The notes below the pieces were generated by a model that saw nothing but the letters and a program-made list of their open reading frames with translations, was not told the origin of the DNA and did no database searches. 57,865 nt of DNA. Source: an uncultured Bellilinea sp. (GTDB taxonomy: Bacteria; Chloroflexota; Anaerolineae; Anaerolineales; Anaerolineaceae). Numbering within the stretch: the stretch's first letter is position 1; every line of letters starts with the position of its first letter. A program made the position numbers and the translations under genes. Positions 26,377 through 36,504 of this stretch are shown here, one piece after another. The DNA lies in contig CALHYE010000006.1 in the NCBI GenBank assembly GCA_938040735.1, forward strand, positions 1 through 57,865, read 5' to 3'.

Positions 26377-28836
26377 TCAAGCGGTTTGTTTTACTTCCAC
26401 TTCTTCCTTGCGGAAGGTTAATTGACCATCACCCTCCTGGTAGGCAATGAGCACCCGGTCACCCCGTTGGAATTGGCCGGAGAGGACGGCAATCGAAAGC
26501 GGGCTTTCGATGTGTTTTTGGAGCGCGCGGCGTAACGGACGGGCGCCGAAGGCCGGATCATAGCCGACTTCAGCCAGCCATTTACGGGCTGCATCAGTCA
26601 GCACCACATCCAGCCCGTGTTCTTTAAGCCGCTCGCTGACCTCTTTCATTTGCAAGTCCACAATCTGGTACATCTGCTCCAGTTTGAGCGGCGAGAACAT
26701 GATGATCTCGTCAATTCGGTTGAGAAACTCCGGGCGGAAGGTGCTTTTTAGCGCTTTCTGGATTTTTTCATGTTGAGCGCGGTTCTCGTCACTCGAATCT
26801 TCGCTTAAAAATCCCAACGTGCCGCCCTGACGCACAAATTCCGTGCCAAGGTTGCTGGTCATAATCAGGACGGTGTTGCGGAAGTCAACCACCTGACCCT
26901 GACCGTCGGTCAAACGGCCGTCATCTAAAATCTGAAGCAGAGCGTTCCATACTTCGGGATGCGCTTTTTCGATTTCATCGAACAAAACCACCCGGTACGG
27001 CCGGCGGCGAACGGCCTCGGTTAACTGACCACCTTCCTCGTATCCGACATAGCCGGGGGGCGCGCCGAACAAACGCGAAACGGTGTGTTGTTCGCGATAT
27101 TCGCTCATGTCAAGACGCACGAGCGCATCCTCATCACCGAACAGAAATTCGGCTAATGCCTTGGCCAGCTCGGTTTTACCAACCCCTGAAGGCCCAATGA
27201 AAATGAACGAACCAATCGGGCGGCGCGGGTCTTTCAAGCCAGCCCGGGCGCGGCGGATGGCATCCGAAATGGCGTGGATGGCTTCCTGTTGACCGATAAC
27301 CCGCTCGCTCAACCGTTCTTCCATGTGCAACAGGCGTTCAGCCTCCGATTCCATCATTTGGCTCACCGGTATACCGGTCCACTGAGCAACGACCTGAGCG
27401 ATATCATCCACATCAACAACTTCATCCAGTTTGTGCTCGGCTTCCCACTTATCGCGCAGGTGGTTAAATTCGGTTTCAAGGCGCAGCCGCTCGGCCTTTT
27501 TGCGGGCGGCGCGTTCGTAATCGCGTTCGATGCCAGCCTGTTCCTCTTCCGCGCGAAGTTTTTCAATTTCGGTTTTCATCTCTTTCAATTCAGGCGGCAG
27601 CGAGAACAGCGCAACGCGTAATTTGGCGGCGGCTTCGTCCATCAGGTCAATGGCTTTGTCCGGTAAATGTCGGTCGGTCACATACTGCGCCGAAAGACGG
27701 GCAGCGGCAACCAGCGCATCATCGGAAAAATGGACTTTATGATGGGCTTCATAGCGGTCGCGTAGACCCATCAGCATCTTGATGGTATCCTCTACACTGG
27801 GTTCGTCTACGTAGACGGGTGCAAAACGGCGCTCCAGAGCCGAGTCTTTTTCGATGTGTTTGTGGTACTCATCCAAAGTAGTTGCGCCAATACATTGCAA
27901 TTCGCCGCGTGCCAGCGCCGGTTTGAGCATGTTTGAAGCGTCCATGGCTCCCTGAGCAGCTCCGGCGCCGACAACCGTGTGCAGTTCATCAATGAACAGG
28001 ATGATTTCGCCCTCCGAGCGTTGCACTTCCTCAATGGCAGCCTTCAGGCGCTCCTCAAATTCACCGCGGAAGCGGCTGCCTGCGATCATTGCCCCAAGAT
28101 CGAGGGAGACTACTCGCTTACCCATCAAAATTTCCGGCACATCATTGCTGGCAATTTTTTGGGCGAGGCCTTCCACAATAGCGGTCTTGCCGACCCCGGC
28201 TTCGCCAATCAGAACCGGGTTGTTCTTTGTACGCCGGGAGAGGATTTGCATCACACGGCGGATTTCGTTATCCCGCCCAATGACCGGATCCAGTTTGCCC
28301 TCGCGTGCCAGTTGGGTCAAATCGCGGGAGTATTTTTCTAAGGTGCGATAACGCGTTTCGGCTTGAGGGTCGGTTACCCGCTGACCGCCGCGCAGTTGCA
28401 TGATGGCATCCAGCACCCTTTCGCGGGTGAGGCCGTTGCTTTCCAGCAGGCGGGCTGCCGGTGTGTTTCTTTCACTGAGAATTGCCAGGAAGATATGCTC
28501 GGTTGAAATGTATTCATCTTTCAGACGGCTGGCTTCTTCATTTGCGAGATCCACAATACGCTTTACCCGCGGGGTAATAAAAATTTGCCCGGCTCCGCCG
28601 CCGAAAATGCTGGCTTTGGGGCTGGTGCGGAGGATGTAATCCAGCCGGTCGGCAAGCATGTTGGGGTCAACTTTCAAAATTTCCAGAATTTGAGAGATAA
28701 CCCCTTGCGGTTGTTCAATTAAAGCGAGCAAGATGTGCTCGGTATCAATCTGATTATGCCCATAGCGCTGAATAATTTCCGCAGCGCGCTGAGCCGCTTC
28801 CTGCGCTCTTTCGGTAAAACGATCAAATCGCATCAT
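26377..28836 (-). CDS. clpC: ClpC-type AAA+ unfoldase of the Clp protease
   Basis: The 819-residue protein has the double Clp N-terminal repeat ([30 protein letters not shown] and [14 protein letters not shown]). AAA domain 1 has [15 protein letters not shown], the middle domain carries a UVR-like helical pair ([15 protein letters not shown]), and AAA domain 2 has [16 protein letters not shown] and the sensor region [16 protein letters not shown]. It unfolds substrates for the ClpP peptidase in the cytoplasm. The mcsA, mcsB and ctsR partners seen next to clpC in Firmicutes are absent here. Two adjacent ATG codons are possible starts (28836 and 28833). Confidence 0.95.
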   Translation of the reverse strand: MMRFDRFTERAQEAAQRAAEIIQRYGHNQIDTEHILLALIEQPQGVISQILEILKVDPNMLADRLDYILRTSPKASIFGGGAGQIFITPRVKRIVDLANEEASRLKDEYISTEHIFLAILSERNTPAARLLESNGLTRERVLDAIMQLRGGQRVTDPQAETRYRTLEKYSRDLTQLAREGKLDPVIGRDNEIRRVMQILSRRTKNNPVLIGEAGVGKTAIVEGLAQKIASNDVPEILMGKRVVSLDLGAMIAGSRFRGEFEERLKAAIEEVQRSEGEIILFIDELHTVVGAGAAQGAMDASNMLKPALARGELQCIGATTLDEYHKHIEKDSALERRFAPVYVDEPSVEDTIKMLMGLRDRYEAHHKVHFSDDALVAAARLSAQYVTDRHLPDKAIDLMDEAAAKLRVALFSLPPELKEMKTEIEKLRAEEEQAGIERDYERAARKKAERLRLETEFNHLRDKWEAEHKLDEVVDVDDIAQVVAQWTGIPVSQMMESEAERLLHMEERLSERVIGQQEAIHAISDAIRRARAGLKDPRRPIGSFIFIGPSGVGKTELAKALAEFLFGDEDALVRLDMSEYREQHTVSRLFGAPPGYVGYEEGGQLTEAVRRRPYRVVLFDEIEKAHPEVWNALLQILDDGRLTDGQGQVVDFRNTVLIMTSNLGTEFVRQGGTLGFLSEDSSDENRAQHEKIQKALKSTFRPEFLNRIDEIIMFSPLKLEQMYQIVDLQMKEVSERLKEHGLDVVLTDAARKWLAEVGYDPAFGARPLRRALQKHIESPLSIAVLSGQFQRGDRVLIAYQEGDGQLTFRKEEVEVKQTA

Positions 28837-28969
28837 AGTTAGTGATCCTTCGAAAATGGTTAAACAATACCCTCATTGAGATTATAGCATTGCATTCATC
28901 AGCATTTTACAAACACTGTATTAGAAATCTATCATCATTTTAGTTGTTTTGAGGAATGAAAACAATTGC

Positions 28970-30136
28970 TCAATCACGGGTGTACACCATTTTGCCTTCT
29001 ACCATGGTAAAGAGAATATTTCCGTCAAGATCCATCAGGAAAAGGTCGGCATCCTTGCCGGGTTCAAGACTGCCTTTCTGGTGGGCAACCCCAATTGCCC
29101 GAGCAGGGTAAAGTGAGGCGCTCAAGACGGCTTTTTGTAAAGGAATGTCGGCTGCGCTGGCAAAATTCCAGAGCGCTTTATCGAGGGTTAAGCAACTGCC
29201 TGCCAGAGTGCCATCCAGTAAAGAAACCTTGCCCTGTTTGACCTGAACCGGGCGATTATCCAGAATGTACTGACCATCCGGTAAACCGGTTATGCGGGTA
29301 CTGTCGGATACCAGGACAATTCCTTCGCAGCCGCGCAATTGGTAAAGGATGCGCTGGGCAAGCGGGTGAACATGAACGTTATCGGCAATCAACTCACAGC
29401 GCAATTCGGGCATGGTCATTCCAGCCCCAACTACGCCGGGTTCGCGATGATGAAACGGGCTCATGGCGTTGAAACAATGAGTCAGCAAACTAACCCCACG
29501 CCGAACAGCAACTTGCATCTGCTCATAGGTTGCGCTGGTATGACCGGCAGCAACGGTAATGCCACGGGATACACAGGCATCAATCAACCAGAAGTTTTCT
29601 GGGAATTCGGGAGCCAGTGAAACGACCTTTACCATTTCGTGTTTGATGAGTGAGAGGGCTTCTTCATGGTCGGTTGCCTGGCGGATAAATTGAACGGCTT
29701 GAGCGCCGGCGCGGTTGGGATTCAGGTAAGGGCCTTCTAAGTGGGCGCCTAGCAATGCTGCACCGTTGCGAATACGGCCATAGGCATTTCCAATTGCTTC
29801 CAAAGTTTTTAGCAGAGCCGAATGCGGGGCAGCCCAGGTCGTAGCCAGAAATGAGGTTACTCCATGTTGCACCAGAAATTGAGCGATTTCTTCAATGGCG
29901 TGCAAGTCAGCGTCCATGAACTCAAAGCCCATTGCGCCGTGAATGTGTAAATCCATCAGACCGGGAAGCAGATGATTTTGGCCGGCGTCCACCTTCTCGT
30001 GAGCCAGTTCCAGTTCGGCTGCCGGTGGTTGACCTGCTCCCAAACGACTGATGGTTCGATTCTCAACCAGAAGCCAACCGGGAGATAAAATTTCATTGGG
30101 GGTATAAATTTGGGCATTCCAGATTAACGTTCCCAT
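28970..30136 (-). CDS. nagA: N-acetylglucosamine-6-phosphate deacetylase
   Basis: The 388-residue amidohydrolase shows the NagA motifs: GLMDLHIHGAMGFEFMDA (metal His64 and His66), LLGAHLEGPYLNPNRAGAQ, a later GHTSATYEQM, LTHCFNAMSPFHHREPG, and the catalytic Asp in VLVSDSTRITGLPDG. It deacetylates GlcNAc-6-phosphate in amino-sugar and cell-wall recycling. The ATG at 30136 has GAGGA upstream; a GTG six codons earlier is less likely. NagB and NagC are not in the window. Confidence 0.93.
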   Translation of the reverse strand: MGTLIWNAQIYTPNEILSPGWLLVENRTISRLGAGQPPAAELELAHEKVDAGQNHLLPGLMDLHIHGAMGFEFMDADLHAIEEIAQFLVQHGVTSFLATTWAAPHSALLKTLEAIGNAYGRIRNGAALLGAHLEGPYLNPNRAGAQAVQFIRQATDHEEALSLIKHEMVKVVSLAPEFPENFWLIDACVSRGITVAAGHTSATYEQMQVAVRRGVSLLTHCFNAMSPFHHREPGVVGAGMTMPELRCELIADNVHVHPLAQRILYQLRGCEGIVLVSDSTRITGLPDGQYILDNRPVQVKQGKVSLLDGTLAGSCLTLDKALWNFASAADIPLQKAVLSASLYPARAIGVAHQKGSLEPGKDADLFLMDLDGNILFTMVEGKMVYTRD

Positions 30137-30241
30137 GTCAGGATTCCTCAGCACAGTGGTTTAATTGATTGTAATCCGAAAACGGTTTCGGTTGTATGAT
30201 GGAGAACGGGTATTCGGGGAAATGGTAAAAAGACGAGCGGG

Positions 30242-30270
30242 TTTTCAAGTACCGATAAGCGGTGTACAAT
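30242..30270 (+). promoter_or_regulatory. Promoter positioned for a leaderless mRNA (tandem GNAT gene)
   Basis: A -35 TTTTCA (30242-30247), 17-base spacer and -10 TACAAT (30265-30270) place +1 at about 30277, the A of the ATG. No Shine-Dalgarno sequence precedes the start. The geometry equals that at 17484-17512. Confidence 0.55.
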
Positions 30271-30276
30271 TTTGAT

Positions 30277-31242
30277 ATGGACGTCGCCCTGCTTTCCTCC
30301 CACCAACATATTCGGCCGGTACGCAGCCGTAAAGATATTCTGGCGGTGGCAGATTTAATCGAGATTTGTTTTGCCGATCACATGGATGTGGATGGGAGAG
30401 AATACATTCGCTATTTGCGCCGCTTCGCCATGCCGGATGAGGGGCTGGCCGGTAGACTTTTAGAACCTTTTCAAGCGCCGGTGCGGGGTTTGGTATGGGA
30501 GGAGGATGGTCAAATTGTCGGCAATCTGAGTTTGATCTCCTTTAACAGACAGGCCAAACGCTATACCCTGATCGCCAATGTCGCCACTCACCCGGCTTAT
30601 CGCCGGCGCGGAATCGCCCGCCGCCTGACCGAAACCGCTCTGCAGCAAATTCGCGAGCGGGGAGAAAACGAAGCCTGGCTGCATGTTCGCGAAGATAACC
30701 CGGCTGCCATTCAACTTTACCAATCCCTGGGTTTTGAGGAGCAATGTCGCCGCACCAACTGGCTGTGGGAACCCCACTACGGATTCCTGCCAAAAGTCAA
30801 TCATGAAATAATTCGGATTGTGGCTCGTCAACCCGGCGATTGGCCGCAGCAAAGCCGCTGGCTGGACGAGGTTTATCCAGCGGAAATTACCTGGAACCTT
30901 CCGTTGGATAAAAACCGCCTGAAACCCAATTTATGGAAGGACTTATGGCGCTGGCTGAACGGCGGTGAAGCCTTGCACCTTTCAGCGCGTTGGAATGATC
31001 ATCTGGTGGGAGTGGCTTCCTGGCAACCGACTTCCGCCTATGCGGATATTGTCTGGTTGGCAGTGGCAGCCGAACATGAGGATGAAGTGATTCCGGTCTT
31101 ATTGACAGCAGCCGGGCGGCGGCTGCGCAACGGAAGATCGTTAGCCGTCAACTATCCTGCCCGTCGGGCTGCGGAGGCCTTTCATCGGGCTGGATTTCGA
31201 CCGCATGTTACGCTGATCTGGATGCGGATCCATCTTTCATAA
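30277..31242 (+). CDS. Two-domain GNAT acetyltransferase
   Basis: The 321-residue protein has a clear N-terminal GNAT domain. The acetyl-CoA pyrophosphate loop is VATHPAYRRRGIARRLTETA near residue 105, followed by the beta5-alpha4 signature VREDNPAAIQLYQSLGFEE. A second, weaker GNAT-like half ends with AVNYPARRAAEAFHRAGFRP. Tandem GNAT proteins of this size include mycothiol synthase and many of unknown substrate. The substrate cannot be read here. A GTG at 30262 is an alternative start, but it lies within the promoter -10 region. The next gene follows by 13 bases. Confidence 0.85.
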   Translation: MDVALLSSHQHIRPVRSRKDILAVADLIEICFADHMDVDGREYIRYLRRFAMPDEGLAGRLLEPFQAPVRGLVWEEDGQIVGNLSLISFNRQAKRYTLIANVATHPAYRRRGIARRLTETALQQIRERGENEAWLHVREDNPAAIQLYQSLGFEEQCRRTNWLWEPHYGFLPKVNHEIIRIVARQPGDWPQQSRWLDEVYPAEITWNLPLDKNRLKPNLWKDLWRWLNGGEALHLSARWNDHLVGVASWQPTSAYADIVWLAVAAEHEDEVIPVLLTAAGRRLRNGRSLAVNYPARRAAEAFHRAGFRPHVTLIWMRIHLS

Positions 31243-31255
31243 GCAGGAGGATAAA

Positions 31256-31636
31256 ATGAAAAAACTCTTAATTCGGCTGGCTATCAATGCCGTGGCTTTG
31301 TATGCAGCGGTTGCGTTGTTGAAGGATTCCTACATCTTTCCGAATGATCCGGATAACTGGCTCAGTTTTATCTGGCTGGCATTGATTTTTGGGGTGGTCA
31401 ATGCCGTCATCAGACCCATTTTGATGGTAATGAGCTGCCCATTAATCATCCTCACCCTGGGGTTAGGCACGCTGTTGATCAATACTCTCATGTTTGTGCT
31501 GGCCGGATGGATTGGCACCCAATTTGGGGTCGGGTTTGAAGTCAATGGCTTTTGGGGTGCATTTTTGGGGGCGTTGATTACCAGCGTGGTCAGTTTTGTG
31601 CTGAGTCAGTTGTTCAAGGATGAATTAAAAAGATAG
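31256..31636 (+). CDS. YvlD/phage-holin-IV family small membrane protein
   Basis: The 126-residue protein has four hydrophobic helices (LAINAVALYAAVALL, WLSFIWLALIFGVVNAVIRP, LIILTLGLGTLLINTLMFVL, GAFLGALITSVVSFVLSQLF). It carries the family motif of an Asn-Ala-Val-Ile-Arg-Pro turn. YvlD-type proteins are linked to envelope stress in Bacillus, but the molecular role is unknown. AGGAGG lies just before the ATG. Confidence 0.85.
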   Translation: MKKLLIRLAINAVALYAAVALLKDSYIFPNDPDNWLSFIWLALIFGVVNAVIRPILMVMSCPLIILTLGLGTLLINTLMFVLAGWIGTQFGVGFEVNGFWGAFLGALITSVVSFVLSQLFKDELKR

Positions 31637-31650
31637 CAAGCAGATAGAAA

Positions 31651-31680
31651 AATGCCCGCCAAAACGGCGGGCATTCTTTT
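31651..31680. terminator. Bidirectional intrinsic terminator
   Basis: A 10-bp perfect stem (31651-31660 with 31666-31675, loop AAAAC) is followed by TTTT on the plus strand and preceded by an A-rich run. It separates the convergent YvlD-like and glycosyltransferase genes. Confidence 0.88.
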
Positions 31681-31694
31681 TATGAAAACTGTTC

Positions 31695-34600
31695 TCAAGG
31701 CAAGGTAAAGCGCAATAGAACTCGATTAACCGCGTCGCTGACCCAAACACGCCCATCTCGATCCACGGCAACACCGGCAGCCAGTCCAAAACCGTCAATA
31801 CCGGGACTGTAATCCCCCCAGGTTCGTACGAATTGCCCCTCTTCGGTGAACTGGAGCACACGGTAACCTTCGGGGTCGGTCACAAAGACGTTGCCGCGGT
31901 TATCCACTCCTATGTAAGGTTTGTTATCCAGGGATTGACCAAACCAGCCAAAAATTTCCCATGAGCGCAGGTAGAAGGTCTTACCGCTTTGTGGGTCAAT
32001 TTGGAAGACCTGTACCCGTTGATTCCAGGTATCGGTTACAAACAACTGATCTTGGGCGTTAATCGCCATACCGACCTGTTCATCAAACTGACCGGGATCA
32101 ATACCGGCGCTGCCAAATTCATCCAGAAAATTTCCGTCCTGATCAAAAATGACGATGCGTTTGTTGCCGGTATCCGTGACAAACAGTCTGCCCTTGGAGT
32201 CAAAGGCGAGATCGCGTGGCCCCCAGAAGGCTTCCGGCGCTACTCCCTGACCGAAAAATCCCCACATGGTCACAAATTGACCATCAGCGGTGAATTTTTG
32301 GATGCGATGATTCCAGGTATCGGCTACAAATACCGATAAGCCATCCGGCGCAACGGCGATGCCCCATGGTTCATAAAATGTGCCGCCGGGTGCGCTGCCT
32401 TCGGCAAGGTTAGCGAAGGATCCCCAGCGGTGGAGCAACTGCCCTTCTGGGGAGAGATGGAGGATTTGATGCAAACCGGTATCGGCAACGTACAGGCTTC
32501 CGTCCGGGGCAATTGCAATTTTGCGGGGTGATCCAAACTGAATTGCGCTGCCGGGCTGGCCGATGACCTGATCGGGCAACAATTCCATCATACCTTTGAC
32601 ATACGGATCGGTTTGCTGGGGTTGGCTGGCTGTTGGGGCGGCTCCATAATTCCAAATCAATGACAGTATGTCATTGCGGATGTACATCTTGAGTTTTTGT
32701 GAAGGCTGCCAGGTTTCAATGGTCAAATTGGGATTGTTGGTCAATTGAGCATACTCGGTATAATCGCGGTCACGCCAGATTTTGAAAAGCGCTGAGCGCA
32801 TAGCCGGATCCCGCAGCGCATTCCAGATTCGATCCCAAGTCAGGTTGTAGTAATCTTGCATTGGCCACCACAGGCGTTGATATTCGAAACTTTGAAAGCT
32901 ACCCCGAGTGATCGAATCGAGCCGTGACCAATTCTTTTCGCCGGCGATGATGATTGGAGAGTCGCGCAAATCGCGGGTGACATTGTCCGTAAAGTAGCGT
33001 TTATTCGGATAATCGCGGAAGTACCACCAGTAAGGATAGAGGGCGTCATTGTCATAGGCGACATTGATGTTTTTACCGCTGGCGGTACGCCGCGAAATTT
33101 CCTCCACCTGTTCCAGAATGTCCTTGGGGCCGCGGGCAGCATGGGCATACACCAAAAATTCTTTGGCGTTGTCGTAGTTGATATAGTTGGCTGTGTAAGC
33201 AGTCCGGGCGGTTATGACCGCCAGATATACGGCGATACCGGCTACGAACACGCGCAGGATGGCGGAGGGCTGCCAGTCCTGTAAAAACCGCACAATTCCC
33301 CATAAGGAGAGACTGAAAGCCAGCACGGAGAAAACGAACACAGAAGTGGATTGGAGTTGATCGAGCGTGTTTCCCTGAAACGGAGGCTGCGGGCCGAGCA
33401 ACGCCCCAAGCAATCCTCCTAAACTGGTCAGAGCTACCGGCACTAAAAGTAATGCCAGCCATGCTCTGTTTTCTTTAAGCTTGTGCCATGGGGTGGTCTC
33501 TGCCAGATATCCAAAACCCCAGGCTGCCGAAATCAGGAATGGCACGGCAATGTGAACGGTCAGCCAGGGCATTTTTTCGCCGGCGATGGAATAAGCGACC
33601 AGAGATGTCAATGCCCAGAACAAGAAAAGGGCCAGGGTGGGTAATGGGCGTTCTTGCAGGAAGATTGGCGAGGGGGATGGATCGGTCTCCTCTCCAGAAG
33701 CAGGGAGGGCAATCTCTGGTGTGAAAGGTTTGAGGTTCTCTTGACTTTCGCTGAGCCGATCGCCTGAGAAGGCTGAAAAACGATTGTGGCGGATGCCAAA
33801 ATAAACTGCCAGCAAGGCGCCGAACAGCGCCAGAAATTCGTAAATGGGCATTTGGAGTAGAGCGTAATAGTAAAAAGGCTGCTCACCGCGGTGAACTCCC
33901 TGCTGTTCCAGCCAGTAACCTAACGAGCCGACAATACCGGTGAAAAACCCAAAACCATTTGTAAAGAGTGTTGTGTAAAAAACGGTGAAAATCCCGTAGA
34001 AAATGGCAAAATTGACCAACCAGAGTTTGGGCTTCCAGAGGAGACCAATAACCACTGCAAGGGCGGCGAGAAGGATTAGGAAGATGCCGGTGCGAAGAAG
34101 GCTTTCCGGCGAATAATCAATCGGATTCCAGTTTTGACGAAGTAATGAACCGATGATCTTAACCGGAAAGGCAGTTAATAAGGGCAGAATTAGTGATCCG
34201 GTCAATAGCAGCAAATCAAAGGAGCGATCCTCCTTAAGAGCTTGCCAGCCGATGTTGCGCAGTAAAATCACCGCGGCTGTCGCTCCTAAGACCAGAGCGA
34301 CGATCACCCCGCCCAGTTCAATCAGTTGAATGGGGGTGAAAGTCTGTCCGAGGGCTTTTTGAATTTCGCCGGCATTTTTATTGACAATCGCGTTCCAACC
34401 AGCGAGGAGCACCACACCTACCAGCAGAATTAGCGCGGTGGAAAGCAAGGTCATAAACAACTGACGCGCCCGTTGATTTTCCCAGCGGGCTTTTCCAATG
34501 TGTTCCATGAAGAGAAAGGCCAGAAAAATCAACAATTGGGCTGTATAAATGTAAGCGGTCTCTTTGGTGGCAAACTGGAGAGCCGTAACTGCGGTAAGCA

Positions 34601-35138
34601 AGTAGAGCATACTGCGTTCGCCCTTTTCAAGGTAGCGCAGCACGGCAAAGAGGGTTAAGACTGCGTAGAGGGCTACAAAGGCTTCATTGCGGGTATAACG
34701 CCCGTAAAAGAGCAGGTAGGGGGAAATCAGGAACAGGTACCCGCCGATGAGTGAGCCAATTTTGCCAAGATAACGGCGATAACCAAAGGTAACAAACAAT
34801 ACGGTTGCCACGCTAAAAAGCGCTGCCGGAATGCGCGAGGTAAAATCATTTGCCCCAAAAAGGAAATAGGAAAGCGCAACCAAATGGAATTGAACCGGCC
34901 CGTGCGTTACCGGGTCATGACGGTAACCTTTACCAATGGAAAGGTCGTAAGAAGGCACAACATGGTTGACTTCGTCGTGACTCATCACCCGTTCGCCAAG
35001 AATGTAAAACCGGCTGAACAAGGTCAGGCCAATCAGGATGGCTATCAAAATAAAATAAGGGGTGATTTGTGGGAGATCGTGGAGCAGGGGGCGATCCAGC
35101 CAGCTTGTGGAAGAGGATGATTCGCGGTTGGTTTCCAT
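31695..35138 (-). CDS. Membrane glycosyltransferase (family-39-like) fused to an NHL beta-propeller
   Basis: The 1147-residue protein begins with a polytopic GT-C type glycosyltransferase domain. The first external loop carries the catalytic acidic motif (RVMSHDEVNHVVPSYDL) and YRHDPVTHGPVQFHLVALSY, both features of the TIGR03663 family. About a dozen further helices extend to near residue 700. The last 300 residues are NHL repeats, each with the strand pair IAIAPDGSLYVADTGLHQI, IAVAPDGLSVFVADTWNHRI, LAFDSKGRLFVTDTGNKRI, MAINAQDQLFVTDTWNQRV, VGVDNRGNVFVTDPEGYRV and VAVDRDGRVWVSDAVNRVL. The propeller should be extracytoplasmic and may bind sugar or protein acceptors. Family members are thought to use polyprenyl-phosphate sugars. 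Acceptor unknown. Confidence 0.88.
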   Translation of the reverse strand: METNRESSSSTSWLDRPLLHDLPQITPYFILIAILIGLTLFSRFYILGERVMSHDEVNHVVPSYDLSIGKGYRHDPVTHGPVQFHLVALSYFLFGANDFTSRIPAALFSVATVLFVTFGYRRYLGKIGSLIGGYLFLISPYLLFYGRYTRNEAFVALYAVLTLFAVLRYLEKGERSMLYLLTAVTALQFATKETAYIYTAQLLIFLAFLFMEHIGKARWENQRARQLFMTLLSTALILLVGVVLLAGWNAIVNKNAGEIQKALGQTFTPIQLIELGGVIVALVLGATAAVILLRNIGWQALKEDRSFDLLLLTGSLILPLLTAFPVKIIGSLLRQNWNPIDYSPESLLRTGIFLILLAALAVVIGLLWKPKLWLVNFAIFYGIFTVFYTTLFTNGFGFFTGIVGSLGYWLEQQGVHRGEQPFYYYALLQMPIYEFLALFGALLAVYFGIRHNRFSAFSGDRLSESQENLKPFTPEIALPASGEETDPSPSPIFLQERPLPTLALFLFWALTSLVAYSIAGEKMPWLTVHIAVPFLISAAWGFGYLAETTPWHKLKENRAWLALLLVPVALTSLGGLLGALLGPQPPFQGNTLDQLQSTSVFVFSVLAFSLSLWGIVRFLQDWQPSAILRVFVAGIAVYLAVITARTAYTANYINYDNAKEFLVYAHAARGPKDILEQVEEISRRTASGKNINVAYDNDALYPYWWYFRDYPNKRYFTDNVTRDLRDSPIIIAGEKNWSRLDSITRGSFQSFEYQRLWWPMQDYYNLTWDRIWNALRDPAMRSALFKIWRDRDYTEYAQLTNNPNLTIETWQPSQKLKMYIRNDILSLIWNYGAAPTASQPQQTDPYVKGMMELLPDQVIGQPGSAIQFGSPRKIAIAPDGSLYVADTGLHQILHLSPEGQLLHRWGSFANLAEGSAPGGTFYEPWGIAVAPDGLSVFVADTWNHRIQKFTADGQFVTMWGFFGQGVAPEAFWGPRDLAFDSKGRLFVTDTGNKRIVIFDQDGNFLDEFGSAGIDPGQFDEQVGMAINAQDQLFVTDTWNQRVQVFQIDPQSGKTFYLRSWEIFGWFGQSLDNKPYIGVDNRGNVFVTDPEGYRVLQFTEEGQFVRTWGDYSPGIDGFGLAAGVAVDRDGRVWVSDAVNRVLLRFTLP

Positions 35139-35232
35139 AATGATTAGCGATGTTTAAGTGGATATTTTGAGTATGCCTTGCGATGTTGACTATACTTTAA
35201 GTTTGATTTTCTGACAAGTGCGTAAAGTTTGG

Positions 35233-35261
35233 TTGACGAATCGGTTTCTCGATTCTATACT
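35233..35261 (+). promoter_or_regulatory. Sigma-70-type promoter of the MFS gene
   Basis: TTGACG at 35233-35238, a 17-base spacer and TATACT at 35256-35261 form a near-consensus promoter 36 bases before the start codon. Confidence 0.8.
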
Positions 35262-35297
35262 CATTTCAGCCTTTGAATCCAATGGTTGTTGAGGTTT

Positions 35298-36491
35298 ATG
35301 ATGTCAAAATCCAGCCGTTATGCCATGTTCGCTCTATTATATTTTGCCCAGGGGGCAATTCTCAGTTATTTTACCGCCCTCAATTCGCTCTACTTGCTTA
35401 GTTTTGATTTGACAATGAGCCAGATCGGTCTGGTTGGCGCAATCGGGCTGATTCCATTTGTATTGAAGATTTTTTTAGGAATGTTGAGCGATCGGGTTAA
35501 TCTGGTCGGCTGGGGACACCGAAAACCCTATATCCTCATCGGTTTACTGGTCCAAAGCGCTTGCCTGCTGATTGTTCCCCAGATTAATCCGGGCAGCCAG
35601 TATGGCACCTATGCGCTGCTGGCTTTTGTTTTGATGCTGGGAATGGCTTTATACGATACCTGCACGGACGGTTATGCTCTGGATACCACACCCCAGGAGG
35701 AGCAAGGGACTATTCAAGGCTTTATGGTCGGCGGGCGCGCGTTGGGAGTGGTTGCGATCTCGGCGGCGCTGGGTTTGCTGGTGGAAGGTTTAGGCTGGCC
35801 GGCAGCGTTTTACAGTCTGGCTGGCCTTTCACTGATTCCTCTTCCGCTGGTGCTGCAAATTCGGGAAAAACCGCGTAAAGCGGAACAGCAATTCAGCTGG
35901 GGGGCATTTCGGGCTTTTACCCATGTGCCCGTGATTTCACTGGCGGTGTTAGGGGCGTTGTACTCACTGATCATCAACGGCGCCAATCAACTGGTCAATC
36001 CTTTTTTACAAAGCCAATTTGGTATTACTTATGCTGCCGCTGGTTTCGTTACAACGGTGTGGGGGATTGGGGTGGTGTTGGGTTCGTTGGCCGGGGGGCG
36101 ATTGACGGATCGATGGGGACAACATCAATCGGTGATTCGAGCCATGTTTCTTTCGCTCGGCGCAATTGTACTGCTGGCATTCACCAGCGCCGCATGGATG
36201 GTTTGGCCGCTGGTGATTTTGTTTGGATTGGCATACGGCTTTTATGAGACGGTTTATTTTGCGGTTTCGATGAATAAGACCGATCCGCGCATTGCCGCTT
36301 CCATGTTTTCCATCCTGATGGCGGTGGCCAATATCGGAACAGGGATCGGGCTGGCTTTAAGCGGAACGCTGGTGGATTCGATTGGATTTGGGTTGACGTT
36401 TATTTTCCTGGCGGGTTTGAATTTGCTTGCAATCCCCTTGGTGGGGTTGATCTTTGGGAGACGGCGAGCCGTTCCAGCATCTCTTGGATGA
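35298..36491 (+). CDS. Major facilitator superfamily transporter
   Basis: The 397-residue protein has twelve predicted helices. The loop between helices 2 and 3 carries the MFS motif as GMLSDRVNLVGWGHRKPYI, and the second half has the duplicate GGRLTDRWGQHQSV. An acidic pair in YDTCTDGYALD lies in helix 4. The pattern resembles PucC/BT1-like carriers, but the cargo cannot be inferred. ATG at 35298 or 35301 follows GAGG. A dual-specificity phosphatase gene starts 13 bases after its stop. Confidence 0.85.
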   Translation: MMSKSSRYAMFALLYFAQGAILSYFTALNSLYLLSFDLTMSQIGLVGAIGLIPFVLKIFLGMLSDRVNLVGWGHRKPYILIGLLVQSACLLIVPQINPGSQYGTYALLAFVLMLGMALYDTCTDGYALDTTPQEEQGTIQGFMVGGRALGVVAISAALGLLVEGLGWPAAFYSLAGLSLIPLPLVLQIREKPRKAEQQFSWGAFRAFTHVPVISLAVLGALYSLIINGANQLVNPFLQSQFGITYAAAGFVTTVWGIGVVLGSLAGGRLTDRWGQHQSVIRAMFLSLGAIVLLAFTSAAWMVWPLVILFGLAYGFYETVYFAVSMNKTDPRIAASMFSILMAVANIGTGIGLALSGTLVDSIGFGLTFIFLAGLNLLAIPLVGLIFGRRRAVPASLG

Positions 36492-36504
36492 TATGGAGGA
36501 TTGA

